Source: Bradyrhizobium sp. JYMT SZCCT0428 | GTDB lineage: Bacteria; Pseudomonadota; Alphaproteobacteria; Rhizobiales; Xanthobacteraceae | DNA: 64,000 nt | Reading direction: 5' to 3' | Assembly (NCBI RefSeq): GCF_018131075.1 | Contig: NZ_JAFCLS010000028.1 | Span: 54,088 to 118,087, forward strand | In this document: piece after piece, positions 27,202-38,709 of the stretch | Position numbering within the stretch: position 1 is the stretch's first letter | Layout of the letters: each line of letters starts with the position of its first letter | The notes under the pieces: generated by a model | The model's database searches: none | Told to the model about the DNA's origin: nothing | What the model saw: the letters and a program-made list of their open reading frames with translations, nothing else | Program-made: the position numbers and the translations under genes

Positions 27202-29768
27202 CCATGGCGCCGGAAGCCGCCGGCGGCAGCCGCGCGTCATCGCTGGCGCTGCGCTACGCGCTTCGCGAATTGCGCAGCGGCCTGCGCGGCTTTTACGTGT
27301 TCATCGCCTGCATCGCGCTCGGCGTGATGGCGATTGCCGGCGTCGGCTCGGTCGCAGCCAGCCTCAGCGACGGCCTGAGCCGCGAAGGCCGCACCTTGCT
27401 CGGCGGCGACGTCGCGTTTTCACTGATCCAGCGCGAAGCCACATCAGAAGAAGTCGCCTTCCTGCGCGCCCGCGGCGAGGTTTCGGTCGCGGCCGCCTTG
27501 CGCGTCATGGCCCGCAGCGGCGACGGCAAGCTGGCGCTGGTCGAACTCAAGGCGGTGGACGGCAAATACCCGATGCTCGGCGAGTTGACGCTTGATCCCA
27601 AGATGCCGGTGGCGGATTTGTTGGCCGAGCGCGACGGCGTATTCGGCACGGCGGTGGATTCCGTGCTGCTGGCGCGGCTCGACCTCAAGATCGGCGACCG
27701 CATCAGCATCGGCAACGCCAACTACCAGATCCGCAGCGTGGTCGGCGCCGAACCGGACAAGCTCGCCGGCAATGTCGGGCTCGGCCCGCGCGTCCTGGTC
27801 AGCGAGACCAGCCTGCGCGCGACCGGATTGCTGCAGCCCGGCAGCCTCGTGCGCTGGATCTACCGGCTGAAATTGCCGGATAATGCGGCCGACGAGCGCG
27901 CCGCGACCCAACTGATCGACAGCGTCCGGGCCGCGTTGCCGGAGGCCGGCTGGTGGATCCGCAGCCGCACCAACGCCTCGCCGCAACTCGAGCGCACCAT
28001 CAGCCGTTTCACCCAGTTCCTGACGCTGGTCGGCCTCGCCGCGCTCCTGGTCGGCGGCGTCGGCGTCGCCAACGCCGTCAAGAGCCATATCGACCGCCGC
28101 CGCGACGTCATCGCCGCGTTCAAGGCGCTCGGCGCCACCGGCCGCGACGTTTTCACGATCTATCTGACCCAGGTGGTCGTGCTCGCCGGGATCGGCTCGA
28201 TCATCGGGCTCGTCGCCGGGGCGGCCCTGCCGTTCGTCATCGTCGGCCTGTTCGGCAAGCTGCTGCCGCTGCCGGTGATCCCCGCGCTGCATCTCGACGA
28301 ACTCGCACTGTCCTTCCTCTACGGCCTGCTGACCGCGCTCGCGTTCGGGCTGTGGCCGCTCGGACGCGTGCACGACGTGCCGGTGGCGGCGTTGTTCCGC
28401 GAGGAAGTCGCCCGCGAATGGCACCGTCCGCGCTGGCGATACCTCGCCTTGATGGCCGTCGTGATCGCGCTTTTGATCGCGGTCGCGATCGGCCTTGCGT
28501 ACGACAAGCGCATCGCGGCGGTGTTCGTCGCCTCGTCGGTTGCAGTGTTCGCGCTGCTGCGCGGCGTCGCCGCCGGCCTGATGGCGCTGGCGCGCCGGCT
28601 GCCGCGATCCGATATCACCATGCTGCGGCTGGCGATTGCCAACATCTACCGGCCCGGCGCGCTGACGCCCTCGGTCGTGATGTCGCTGGGCCTCGGTCTT
28701 GCCGTCCTCGTCACCATCACCCAGATCGACGGCAATCTGCGCCGGCAGTTCCTGGCGGCGTTGCCGGACCGCGCCCCCTCGTTCTACTTCATCGACATTC
28801 CGACCTCGGAAGCTGATCGCTTCGGCGCGTTTCTCAAGCAGACTGCGCCGCAATCGACCGTGGAGGATGTCCCGATGCTGCGCGGACGCATCGTCGCGGC
28901 AGGCGGCGTCAAGGCCGACGAACTCAAGCCAACGCGGGATACCGAATGGGTGCTGCAGAGCGACCGCGGTCTGACCTATACGGCGGACATCCCCAAGGGC
29001 TCGAAAGTCGTCGAGGGCGATTGGTGGGCTCCGGACTATCGCGGGCCGCCGCTGGTCTCGATGGAGAAAAAGATCGCCGACGGAATGAAGCTCAAGATCG
29101 GCGACGAGATCGTCGTCAATGTGCTGGGCCGCGACATCCCGGCGAAAATCGCCAATCTGCGCAATGTCGACTGGCAGGGCCTCGGCATCAATTTCGTGCT
29201 GGTGTTCTCGCCCAACGCCTTCAAGGGCGCGCCGCACACCCATGTAGCGACTTTGTCCGAGGCCCACCCGGATCCGGCCGGTGACGCCCGGATCATCAAG
29301 CAGGTGGCCGACGCGTTCCCGATGGTGACCAGTGTGCGGGTCCGCGAGGCGCTCGACACGATCGGCACCGTTGTCACCAATCTGACGCTCGCGATTCGCG
29401 GCGCCAGCGCCGTGACGCTGATTTCGGCCATCCTGGTGCTGGGCGGCGCGCTCGCTGCCGGCCATCGCCACCGGGTCTACGACGCTGTCATCCTGAAGAC
29501 CCTGGGCGCGACGCGGGTGCGGCTGCTCGGCGCCTACGCGCTGGAATACCTGATGATCGGCCTGGCCACGGCGGTGTTCGGCGTGATCGCAGGCTCGGTC
29601 GCGGCCTGGCTGATCGTGACCCGGTTAATGACGCTGAGCTTCATTTGGCAGGCCGGCAGCGCCGCCGGCGTCGTCGCCGCGGCCCTGATCGTCACGGTAG
29701 GCCTCGGACTCGCCGGCACGTTGCTGGCCCTGAACCAGAAGCCGGCCAGCGTGTTGCGAAATTTGTGA
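27198..29768 (+). CDS. ABC transporter permease, YbbP/FtsX type
   Basis: A large inner-membrane permease (856 aa) of the FtsX-MacB type VII group, YbbP-like. It has an N-terminal membrane segment (GFYVFIACIALGVMAIAGVG), a periplasmic domain (about residues 55-260), a first FtsX core (about 270-400), a further membrane block (about 410-470), a second periplasmic domain (about 490-710) and a last FtsX core to the end. Two FtsX cores in one chain distinguish it from LolC/E. Relatives of this type are thought to work with hydrolases such as TesA on envelope lipids; the substrate here is unknown. Confidence 0.93.
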   Translation: MTMAPEAAGGSRASSLALRYALRELRSGLRGFYVFIACIALGVMAIAGVGSVAASLSDGLSREGRTLLGGDVAFSLIQREATSEEVAFLRARGEVSVAAALRVMARSGDGKLALVELKAVDGKYPMLGELTLDPKMPVADLLAERDGVFGTAVDSVLLARLDLKIGDRISIGNANYQIRSVVGAEPDKLAGNVGLGPRVLVSETSLRATGLLQPGSLVRWIYRLKLPDNAADERAATQLIDSVRAALPEAGWWIRSRTNASPQLERTISRFTQFLTLVGLAALLVGGVGVANAVKSHIDRRRDVIAAFKALGATGRDVFTIYLTQVVVLAGIGSIIGLVAGAALPFVIVGLFGKLLPLPVIPALHLDELALSFLYGLLTALAFGLWPLGRVHDVPVAALFREEVAREWHRPRWRYLALMAVVIALLIAVAIGLAYDKRIAAVFVASSVAVFALLRGVAAGLMALARRLPRSDITMLRLAIANIYRPGALTPSVVMSLGLGLAVLVTITQIDGNLRRQFLAALPDRAPSFYFIDIPTSEADRFGAFLKQTAPQSTVEDVPMLRGRIVAAGGVKADELKPTRDTEWVLQSDRGLTYTADIPKGSKVVEGDWWAPDYRGPPLVSMEKKIADGMKLKIGDEIVVNVLGRDIPAKIANLRNVDWQGLGINFVLVFSPNAFKGAPHTHVATLSEAHPDPAGDARIIKQVADAFPMVTSVRVREALDTIGTVVTNLTLAIRGASAVTLISAILVLGGALAAGHRHRVYDAVILKTLGATRVRLLGAYALEYLMIGLATAVFGVIAGSVAAWLIVTRLMTLSFIWQAGSAAGVVAAALIVTVGLGLAGTLLALNQKPASVLRNL

Positions 29769-30012
29769 CAATTTGTAGCGGCGGCAAGGCCGCATTAACG
29801 CTGCTTTTGCTTGAGAATAGCTATCGAGAGCGACATTCAGCCGCGCGTGGAAGCTTGCAGCGAATGTGTTAGTTTCCCACATACCAGCCTGGGACAGAGG
29901 CCGGTTTGATGACACCGAATTAATGTCAGCAAATCGCGGCCTTTGGGCTAGACATTCTAACCGGCGACGCAAACCCCTTGCGATCCGCCGGGCAACCAAC
30001 GGGAATTCGACC

Positions 30013-30804
30013 ATGTCGGACCTAGACCGTAACTACGCTTCTCCTTTCGGCCGGGCCGCCGGACGCGTCGATGCCGCGGCCGTCGATGCCGGTCTGCGCG
30101 CGTATATGCTGCGCATCTACAATTACATGTCGATCGGCCTGGCCATCACCGGTCTGGCGGCGCTCGGCGTCTATATGTTGGCGGTGACCCCGGATCAGTC
30201 GGCCGGCGTCGCCAAGTTCGGCAGGGAGTTCCTGACGCCGTTCGGCTACGCGATGTATGTCAGCCCGCTGAAATGGCTGTTTATCCTCGCGCCGCTGGTC
30301 ATGGTGTTCGCGATCTCGTTTGGCATCAACCGGCTGAGGCCCGCGACGGCGCAACTGCTGTTCTGGGCGTTCGCGGCGCTGATGGGCATCTCGCTGTCGT
30401 CGATCTTCCTGGTGTACACGCACACCTCGATCGTGCGCGTGTTCTTCATCACGGCGGCGACCTTCGGCGCGCTGAGCCTCTACGGCTACACCACCAAACG
30501 TGACATGAGCGCCATGGGCTCGTTCCTGTTCATGGGCCTGATCGGCATCGTTATCGCGAGCGTGGTCAACATCTTCCTCGGCAGCTCGATGCTGCAGTTC
30601 ATCATCTCGGTGGTGGGCGTGCTGGTGTTCGCGGGCCTCACCGCCTATGACACCCAGCGGCTGAAGAACGACTACATCTACGGCTATGCCTCGCAGGGCG
30701 GTGACATTGCGGAAAAGGCGGCGATTACCGGCGCACTTTCGCTCTACCTGAACTTCATCAACCTGTTCACGCTGCTGCTGCAGCTGCTTGGCCAGCGCGA
30801 CTAG
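30013..30804 (+). CDS. Bax inhibitor-1/YccA family membrane protein
   Basis: A 263-aa protein with seven hydrophobic segments, typical of the BI-1/YccA/YbhL family (proposed calcium leak channels; YccA inhibits FtsH). The start MSDLDRNYASPFGRAAGR at 30013 is the family start; the longer open frame upstream is non-coding. Conserved features are IYNYMSIGLAITGLAALG (first segment), LSSIFLVYTHTSIVRVFF, GALSLYGYTTKRDMSAMGSF and the C-terminal AYDTQRLKNDYIYG. It ends just before a terminator. Confidence 0.92.
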   Translation: MSDLDRNYASPFGRAAGRVDAAAVDAGLRAYMLRIYNYMSIGLAITGLAALGVYMLAVTPDQSAGVAKFGREFLTPFGYAMYVSPLKWLFILAPLVMVFAISFGINRLRPATAQLLFWAFAALMGISLSSIFLVYTHTSIVRVFFITAATFGALSLYGYTTKRDMSAMGSFLFMGLIGIVIASVVNIFLGSSMLQFIISVVGVLVFAGLTAYDTQRLKNDYIYGYASQGGDIAEKAAITGALSLYLNFINLFTLLLQLLGQRD

Positions 30805-30830
30805 CGCCCCAGCCCAGCCAAAGAATTGAA

Positions 30831-30861
30831 GCCCCGGCCTCGCGGCCGGGGCTTTTCTTTT
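30831..30861 (+). terminator. Rho-independent terminator after the BI-1 gene
   Basis: GCCCCGGCC (30831-30839) pairs with GGCCGGGGC (30844-30852), four-base loop, followed by TTTTCTTTT. Confidence 0.93.
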
Positions 30862-30887
30862 GCGGCCAGCAAAAATAATCTGTCACC

Positions 30888-31418
30888 ATGTCTACGCCCG
30901 ATATCAGGCCCGCCACCGAGGCCGACCTCCCCTTCGTCACCGAAATCTACGAGCACGCGGTGCGCTACGGCACCGCGACATTCGAGCTGATCCCGCCCGA
31001 TCTCGCCGAGATGACCCGCCGGTTCCGTGCGCTGATGGATGGGGGTTTCCCGTATTTCGTCGCCGCGGTCGAAGGCCGGGTGATCGGATATGCCTATGCA
31101 GGCCCCTACCGGCCTCGGCCGGCCTATCGCTTCACAGTGGAGAACTCGGTCTATCTGCAGCCGGCGACCCACCGCCGCGGCATCGGCCTGTTGCTGCTGC
31201 AGCGGCTGATCGCCGAATGCGAAGCGCGGGGCTACCGGCAAATGATCGCCGTCATCGGCGATTCCGCCAACGCCGGCTCGATCGGCGTCCACACCAAGAC
31301 CGGCTTCCAGATGATCGGGACGCACCCCTGCGTCGGCCTCAAATTCGGACGCTGGCTGGACACGGTGATGATGCAGCGCGCGCTCGGCGAAGGCGCCACG
31401 ACGGTGCCGGCTTCGTAA
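30888..31418 (+). CDS. GNAT acetyltransferase, phosphinothricin acetyltransferase-like
   Basis: A 176-aa GNAT-fold N-acetyltransferase close to the Pat/YwnH group, which acetylate amino-acid-like amines. Visible are IRPATEADLPFVTEIYEHAV at the start, YAYAGPYRPRPAYRFTVENS mid-protein, the acetyl-CoA site HRRGIGLLLLQRLI and the C-terminal SIGVHTKTGFQMIGTHPCVG. Substrate is inferred only by family. It is free-standing after the BI-1 terminator. Confidence 0.88.
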   Translation: MSTPDIRPATEADLPFVTEIYEHAVRYGTATFELIPPDLAEMTRRFRALMDGGFPYFVAAVEGRVIGYAYAGPYRPRPAYRFTVENSVYLQPATHRRGIGLLLLQRLIAECEARGYRQMIAVIGDSANAGSIGVHTKTGFQMIGTHPCVGLKFGRWLDTVMMQRALGEGATTVPAS

Positions 31419-31482
31419 GCCGGACTCAAAATCGCGAAAACAACCCCACGCAACGAAAGGATGGGGCTCGGCTCGAGGTATA

Positions 31483-31560
31483 GTAGCCCGGATGAGCGAA
31501 GCGAAATCCGGGAATTATCGACGCACCGGCCCCGGATGTCGCTTCGCTCATCCGGGCTAC
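31483..31560. repeat. Palindromic intergenic repeat, family D
   Basis: GTAGCCCGGATGAGCGAAGC and its reverse complement GCTTCGCTCATCCGGGCTAC flank a short centre containing ATCCGGG and CCCCGGAT. It lies between convergent GNAT and DUF2794 genes. Confidence 0.9.
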
Positions 31561-31578
31561 ATGACTCAGGTCGCCCGA

Positions 31579-31950
31579 TTAGACCACCGCCAGCTTGCGA
31601 TCGATCACCAGCAGCACGCGCTCCAGCTCATGGCCGCGGCGCAGGATCAGCCCGGTCGCTGAGATCACGCTGTACATGCCCTGCTTGCGCGCCAGCCGCG
31701 GATCCTTCTCGATGCGATATATCGGGACTTCGGAGGCGCGGCGGAACACCGAGAACACCGCACGGTCCTTCAGGAAGTCGATGGCATAATCGCGCCACTC
31801 GCCATCGGCGACCATGCGGCCGTACAGATTGAGGATGCGATTGAGCTCCAGGCGATTGAACGTAACGCTATTCGGCAGCGGACTTGCAGTGGCGGTGCGC
31901 GCCACTGCGCGACTCCCGCTTGGATCAGTGTCCTCCGACATCGAACTCAT
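31579..31950 (-). CDS. DUF2794 family protein
   Basis: A 123-aa cytosolic protein of DUF2794, an alphaproteobacteria-restricted family of unknown function. The core SVTFNRLELNRILNLYGRMV and GEWRDYAIDFLKDRAVFSVF is highly typical, as is GHELERVLLVIDRKLAVV at the end. The ATG at 31948-31950 is used, with a second ATG three codons in. It is preceded on its own strand by a long non-coding stretch. Confidence 0.85.
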   Translation of the reverse strand: MSSMSEDTDPSGSRAVARTATASPLPNSVTFNRLELNRILNLYGRMVADGEWRDYAIDFLKDRAVFSVFRRASEVPIYRIEKDPRLARKQGMYSVISATGLILRRGHELERVLLVIDRKLAVV

Positions 31951-31972
31951 CGAGCGCCTCCTGTCGTCTCCG

Positions 31973-32039
31973 GCATGATCTTGCTCCGAAAAACCGGTCC
32001 CTGGTTTGCGCTGACGCGGCCCTTCGGGTCGGGATCATG
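31973..32039. repeat. Palindromic repeat, family F copy 1
   Basis: The ends GCATGATC and GATCATG are inverted, with CCGAAAAACCGG near the first arm. It resembles the element at 43951-44022. It lies upstream of DUF2794. Confidence 0.7.
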
Positions 32040-32316
32040 ACAATGACATGATCGCGCTAACCGCCGGGCACCGCAAGGCCCTTTGAAATTGCGGCGGAAA
32101 ACCGCGACGGACCGTCCGGTAACACCGGAAATACCGAGTCACGGGAACGTTAGAGGAATCATATTGCTGCCCCACTTCCGCCCATCGCCCGCCCCTCTGG
32201 CTTGCGACAAATGAATCCTGCGTTGACCCGGTCCTTTCGGTTCCGGATTCCTCAGCCCCCAGCCCCCCGGGGCCGTCGGGATCGGGTCTGTTCGCAGGGG
32301 AGCTTTCTCCCGCACT

Positions 32317-32345
32317 GGGCCAACGAGAGTTGGTCCTTTTTCTTT
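32317..32345 (+). terminator. Rho-independent terminator with no plus-strand gene upstream
   Basis: GGGCCAAC (32317-32324) pairs with GTTGGTCC (32329-32336), one G-T wobble and a GAGA loop, followed by TTTTTCTTTT. The nearest plus-strand gene ends at 31418 and a minus-strand gene lies between, so the terminator probably ends an unannotated small transcript starting within 31951-32300. Confidence 0.8.
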
Positions 32346-32448
32346 TGGGGATACCTTTGTTTTGGGAAATCCCAATTGATCCGCCTCACGGCGGAGCGCT
32401 GCCGCTCGCCGCAGCAGCGAACCCGGACTCAAAACGCTTCTGTGAAAA

Positions 32449-33210
32449 TCAGCGCAGCGGCGTGTAGGCCGCGCCCAGCATCGGGCCGGGCTTTTCGCGA
32501 TTGCCGTCCTGGACATAGACGACCGCGGCATCGACGCCATCGCGGGAGATGTTTTCAAGCGGAACGGTCCAGCTTCCGGAACTGCCGTTCCAGTCTCCGA
32601 CCTTCAGGATGTTGCGCACCACATTGTAGTAGGTGACCTGGCGGCCGCGGTTTTCGCCGCGCCCGATCGAGATTGGCACCGCCTTCGAGACCGAGCAAAT
32701 CCAGACTTCGCCCTGCGATGAAGTCGGCGCGTTGCTTGCCGCCACCGACACGTTGATGTGCTTGCCGGACAACGTCATCGTCACCGGCACCGACATCACG
32801 CCGGAGGCTTTCTGGGTGTGCTGGATGGCGCTGTCGATGCCTGCACGATCGCTGCCGACCACCTTCGCCGAACCGTTGACGATGGCCTGCGGCGTGTAGA
32901 CGTCGCGATCGCCACGCATTTGCGAATAGGCTTTCTGGCGCGCGCTGAAGCGCGAGTCCGCCAGCGTATCCTTCCAGCCCAGATAATCCCAATATTCGAT
33001 CGGCATGCTGAGCGCGATCACGTTGGGGTCCTTGGCCAGCTCGCCGATGATCTCGTCGGCCGGCGGGCACGACGAGCAGCCTTGCGAGGTAAATAGCTCG
33101 ACGACCGCGCGCGGGTCGGCATGAGCGGGACGGATGATCGCGACGATGGCGCATACACCAAGCGCACTGGACCATCGCGAAATCGAACTATAGGCCATCA
33201 TCGCTGTCAT
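32449..33210 (-). CDS. DUF1223 exported thioredoxin-like protein
   Basis: A 253-aa protein of DUF1223. A signal peptide spans about residues 1-31 (SSALGVCAIVAIIRPAHA). The mature part opens with a thioredoxin-like fold and a CxxC pair at C45/C48 (ELFTSQGCSSCPPADE). Conserved stretches YWDYLGWKDTLADSRFSARQ and YTPQAIVNG follow. Likely periplasmic; redox function is inferred from the CxxC. The second half (about residues 130-250) is a beta-rich domain without a named role. Confidence 0.88.
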   Translation of the reverse strand: MTAMMAYSSISRWSSALGVCAIVAIIRPAHADPRAVVELFTSQGCSSCPPADEIIGELAKDPNVIALSMPIEYWDYLGWKDTLADSRFSARQKAYSQMRGDRDVYTPQAIVNGSAKVVGSDRAGIDSAIQHTQKASGVMSVPVTMTLSGKHINVSVAASNAPTSSQGEVWICSVSKAVPISIGRGENRGRQVTYYNVVRNILKVGDWNGSSGSWTVPLENISRDGVDAAVVYVQDGNREKPGPMLGAAYTPLR

Positions 33211-33290
33211 ACTGCGAACCGGTCCTGGCGATTTCTATCCGTATTTGTACGGGGCATGATTTTCTATCCCTAAGCGCGCACCCCAGACGC

Positions 33291-33322
33291 AAGAAAGCGG
33301 CCTTTTCATAGGCCGCCTTCTT
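33291..33322 (-). terminator. Probable terminator after acnA
   Basis: GCGGCC (33297-33302) and GGCCGC (33311-33316) form a 6-bp stem; on the minus strand it is followed by TTTCTT. It lies 110 bp past the acnA stop. Confidence 0.6.
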
Positions 33323-33432
33323 CCCGGTCGCTACTCACGTAGCAGTGAGCCACCGATCACAAATCCGCGTTTCAAGGCGTTTTCAAGCGAAGTAGTACCG
33401 GTTCGCGTGAAGAAAACGCGTCAAAACAAAAC

Positions 33433-36153
<2,721 letters not shown>

Positions 36154-36379
36154 GTCAGGAAATCCCAATTCTCAGTTATACCCGGCAAAGGGTATTTAAA
36201 CACCGTCAGCGCGGTTGGCTTACCGGCTTGCGGCCGCCGGTTGTGTGCTGCATCAAGTTCCGGGCTTATAGAATCTTTCTAGATGCGCCGCCACAACCAC
36301 GATCGTGCTGCAGCATTGCGCGACCCAAAAATTCTGATGCGGTACCCCAAGGTTTTCTGAAGGGCCGTCACGAGGCAAG

Positions 36380-36982
36380 ATGCGGCTCAGAGGACGCCAG
36401 ATCGATTGTGTACGGGGTGGGCGCGCGGTGTTTTCCGGGCTCGACTTCGAGGCCTCATCCAGCCACGCGCTCGCCGTCATCGGCCCCAACGGCTCCGGCA
36501 AGACGTCGCTGTTGCGGCTGATCGCGGGCTTGCTGGTGCCGGCTGGCGGATCGGTCGCGCTGGAAGGCGGCGCGGACGAACTGACGCTGCCCGAACAGGC
36601 CCATTATCTCGGCCATCGCGACGCACTAAAACCTGCGCTCAGCGTGCTGGAAAACCTGTCGTTCTGGCGGGATTTTCTGGGTGGGGACGCCAGCGATCCC
36701 AATGAAAGCCTCGCCAAAGTGGGGCTCGCGCACGCCACGCATTTACCGGCGGCGTATCTGTCGGCCGGCCAACGGCGGCGGCTGTCGATCGCCCGGCTGC
36801 TCGCGGTGCGGCGGCCGGTTTGGCTGCTGGACGAGCCGACCTCGGCGCTCGATGCCGCCGGGCAGGATCTGTTCGCCGGCCTGATGCAGGGCCACCTCGC
36901 GCGCGGCGGCATCATCGTTGCGGCCACCCACGCGCCGCTCGGGATCGAGGCGGACGAATTGCGGATGGGAGGCGGGAAGTGA
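36380..36982 (+). CDS. ccmA: Heme exporter ATP-binding protein CcmA
   Basis: The ATPase (200 aa) of the CcmABCD complex that releases heme-loaded CcmE during cytochrome c maturation. Walker A GPNGSGKTSLLRLIAGLL is near residue 38, the signature YLSAGQRRRLSIARLL, and Walker B WLLDEPTSALD. GAGGCAAG before the ATG at 36380 supports the start. It begins the ccmABCDG operon (cycVWZXY in older Bradyrhizobium naming). A 240-bp gap with a palindromic repeat separates it from ccmB. Confidence 0.95.
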   Translation: MRLRGRQIDCVRGGRAVFSGLDFEASSSHALAVIGPNGSGKTSLLRLIAGLLVPAGGSVALEGGADELTLPEQAHYLGHRDALKPALSVLENLSFWRDFLGGDASDPNESLAKVGLAHATHLPAAYLSAGQRRRLSIARLLAVRRPVWLLDEPTSALDAAGQDLFAGLMQGHLARGGIIVAATHAPLGIEADELRMGGGK

Positions 36983-37012
36983 GTGCGCTTGGCTTCTTCA
37001 CTCAGACCACTG

Positions 37013-37163
37013 CTCCCTCCGTTCCCTCCCCCCTTGCGGGGGAGGGTCAGGGAGAGGGGTATCCCACGACGCGCTCTCTCGGCTGGACATCCAGCAACGA
37101 CTCTCGAACACCATTTCCGGAGCCACCCCTCTCCCCCGCCCTCCCCCGCAAGGGGGGAGGGAG
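37013..37163. repeat. Palindromic repeat between ccmA and ccmB, family C variant
   Basis: CTCCCTCCGTTCCCTCCCCC at the left and CCCCGCAAGGGGGGAGGGAG at the right are inverted copies; GGAGAGGGGT pairs with ACCCCTCTCC inside. It fills most of the gap between two genes that normally touch, so it sits in a transcribed operon. Confidence 0.88.
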
Positions 37164-37223
37164 CGATTGGCGCTCGTTGCGGCATCGTCACTCTACATCC
37201 GGCAAGATGCAGAGGGATTTCCC

Positions 37224-37892
37224 ATGACCGCCCTTGCCGCGCTGATTCGACGCGATATCAGGATCGCGCTGCGCGTCGGCGGCGGCGCGCTGATCGGCGT
37301 GCTGTTCTTCCTCACCGTCACCGTGCTGATGCCGTTTGCGCTCGGGCCCGACCTGGCGCTGCTGACGCGGCTCGGGCCCTCCATTCTCTGGCTCGGCGCG
37401 CTGCTGGCCAGTCTGCTCACGCTCGACCGCCTGTTCACGTCAGACCACGAGGACGGCTCGCTCGATCTGATCGTGATGGGCCGGACGCCGCTGGAACTGG
37501 CCTGTGCTGCGAAAGCGCTGGCGCACTGGCTCGCCGCCGGGCTGCCGCTGATCTTAGCTACGCCCGTGCTTGGGCTGATGCTCAATCTCGACGCCACCGC
37601 GACCTCGGCCGTGGCGCTGACGCTGCTGGTGGGAACGCCGGCGCTGACTTTTATCGGCATGATCGGCGCCGCGCTGGCGGTGACGCTGCATCGCGGCGGG
37701 TTGTTGCTCGCAGTGCTGGTGCTGCCGCTGTCGATCCCGGTGCTGATTTTCGGCGTCGCGGCGTCGCAGGCCGCGATATCGGGACCGCTGCCGTTTGGAA
37801 CACCGTTTTCGATCCTGTGCGCGATCTCGCTGGTGAGTTTCGTGATCGGACCGTTTGCCGCAGCCGCCAGCCTGCGGCACGGGCTGGACTAG
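37224..37892 (+). CDS. ccmB: Heme exporter membrane protein CcmB
   Basis: A 222-aa membrane protein with six predicted segments, the permease partner of CcmA. The start MTALAALIRRDIRIALRVGGGALIG is the family N-terminus. Conserved signatures include LWLGALLASLLTLDRLFTSDHEDGSLDL and LPLSIPVLIFGVAA. AGAGGGATTT lies before the ATG at 37224. Longer open frames upstream run through the palindromic repeat. Confidence 0.95.
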   Translation: MTALAALIRRDIRIALRVGGGALIGVLFFLTVTVLMPFALGPDLALLTRLGPSILWLGALLASLLTLDRLFTSDHEDGSLDLIVMGRTPLELACAAKALAHWLAAGLPLILATPVLGLMLNLDATATSAVALTLLVGTPALTFIGMIGAALAVTLHRGGLLLAVLVLPLSIPVLIFGVAASQAAISGPLPFGTPFSILCAISLVSFVIGPFAAAASLRHGLD

Positions 37893-37973
37893 ATAATTTG
37901 ATGCCGATCAACACTTGATGGAACAGAACAAGCCGCATTGCCTGCTCCGCCGCCGCCGACTATCAGGATGCCC

Positions 37974-38705
37974 ATGACGCTGATCGACCTCGCCAACCCC
38001 ACCAAATTTCTGTCGCTGACGGGGCGCATATTGCCGTGGCTGGCGGGCGTGACCGCAATCCTTCTGACCATCGGCTTGTACCAGGCAGCAATGGCGCCCG
38101 ACGACTATCAGCAGGGCGCCACCGTCAAGATCATGTTTATCCACGTGCCCAACGCGTGGCTGTCGATGTTCGTGTGGGGCGTCATGAGCCTTGCGGCGCT
38201 GGGCACGCTGGTGTGGCGGCATCCACTCGCCGACGTCGCTGCGAAAGCGGCCGCCCCGATCGGCGCCGCCTTCACGTTTCTCGCGCTGGTCACGGGCTCG
38301 CTATGGGGCCGGCCGATGTGGGGCACCTATTGGCAATGGGATGCGCGGCTCACCTCGGTGCTGATCCTGTTCCTGATGTATCTCGGCCTGATCGCGCTGT
38401 GGCGCGCGGTGGACGATCCCTCGCGCGCGGCGCGGGCGGCGGCGATCCTCACACTGGTCGGCGCGCTCAATCTGCCGATCATCAAATTCTCGGTCGACTG
38501 GTGGAACACGCTGCATCAGCCGGCCTCGGTGCTGCGGATGGGAGGCTCCACGCTCGACCGCGCCTTCCTGATTCCGTTACTGGTGATGGCGGTTGGATTT
38601 TCGCTGCTGTTCGTCACGCTGCATCTGGCGGCGATGCGCAACGAGATCCTGCGCCGCCGCGTGCGCAGCTTGCAGATCATGCAAGCCAGCCAACAGGCCG
38701 CGTGA
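37974..38705 (+). CDS. ccmC: Heme exporter protein CcmC
   Basis: A 243-aa six-segment membrane protein that binds heme and loads it on CcmE. The tryptophan-rich heme-handling (WWD) motif is seen in WGRPMWGTYWQWDARLTS. The conserved His residues lie in FIHVPNAWLSM and in the C-terminal WWNTLHQPASV loop. The start MTLIDLANPTKFLSLTGR at 37974 is chosen for family fit; an ATG two codons earlier is possible. It is followed by ccmD after four bases. Confidence 0.95.
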   Translation: MTLIDLANPTKFLSLTGRILPWLAGVTAILLTIGLYQAAMAPDDYQQGATVKIMFIHVPNAWLSMFVWGVMSLAALGTLVWRHPLADVAAKAAAPIGAAFTFLALVTGSLWGRPMWGTYWQWDARLTSVLILFLMYLGLIALWRAVDDPSRAARAAAILTLVGALNLPIIKFSVDWWNTLHQPASVLRMGGSTLDRAFLIPLLVMAVGFSLLFVTLHLAAMRNEILRRRVRSLQIMQASQQAA

Positions 38706-38709
38706 CGCA

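Larger units (their letters stand above)
31951..32448. other. Non-coding stretch with an orphan terminator
   Basis: About 500 bp between two minus-strand genes. It contains one AGCATGATC-type repeat (31973-32039), several GC-rich hairpins between 32220 and 32310, and a plus-strand terminator at 32317-32345. An open minus frame (32139-32558) overlaps the DUF1223 gene and looks non-coding. Confidence 0.6.

Noticed and set aside
27444..29471. 675-codon minus frame antisense to the ABC permease
   Set aside because: Composition is typical of an antisense shadow (Arg/Asp/Gln/His-rich) and the sense gene is a clear FtsX-type permease.
32139..32558. 139-codon minus frame ending before DUF2794
   Set aside because: It overlaps the DUF1223 gene in another frame and runs through repeat-like, GC-rich non-coding DNA.
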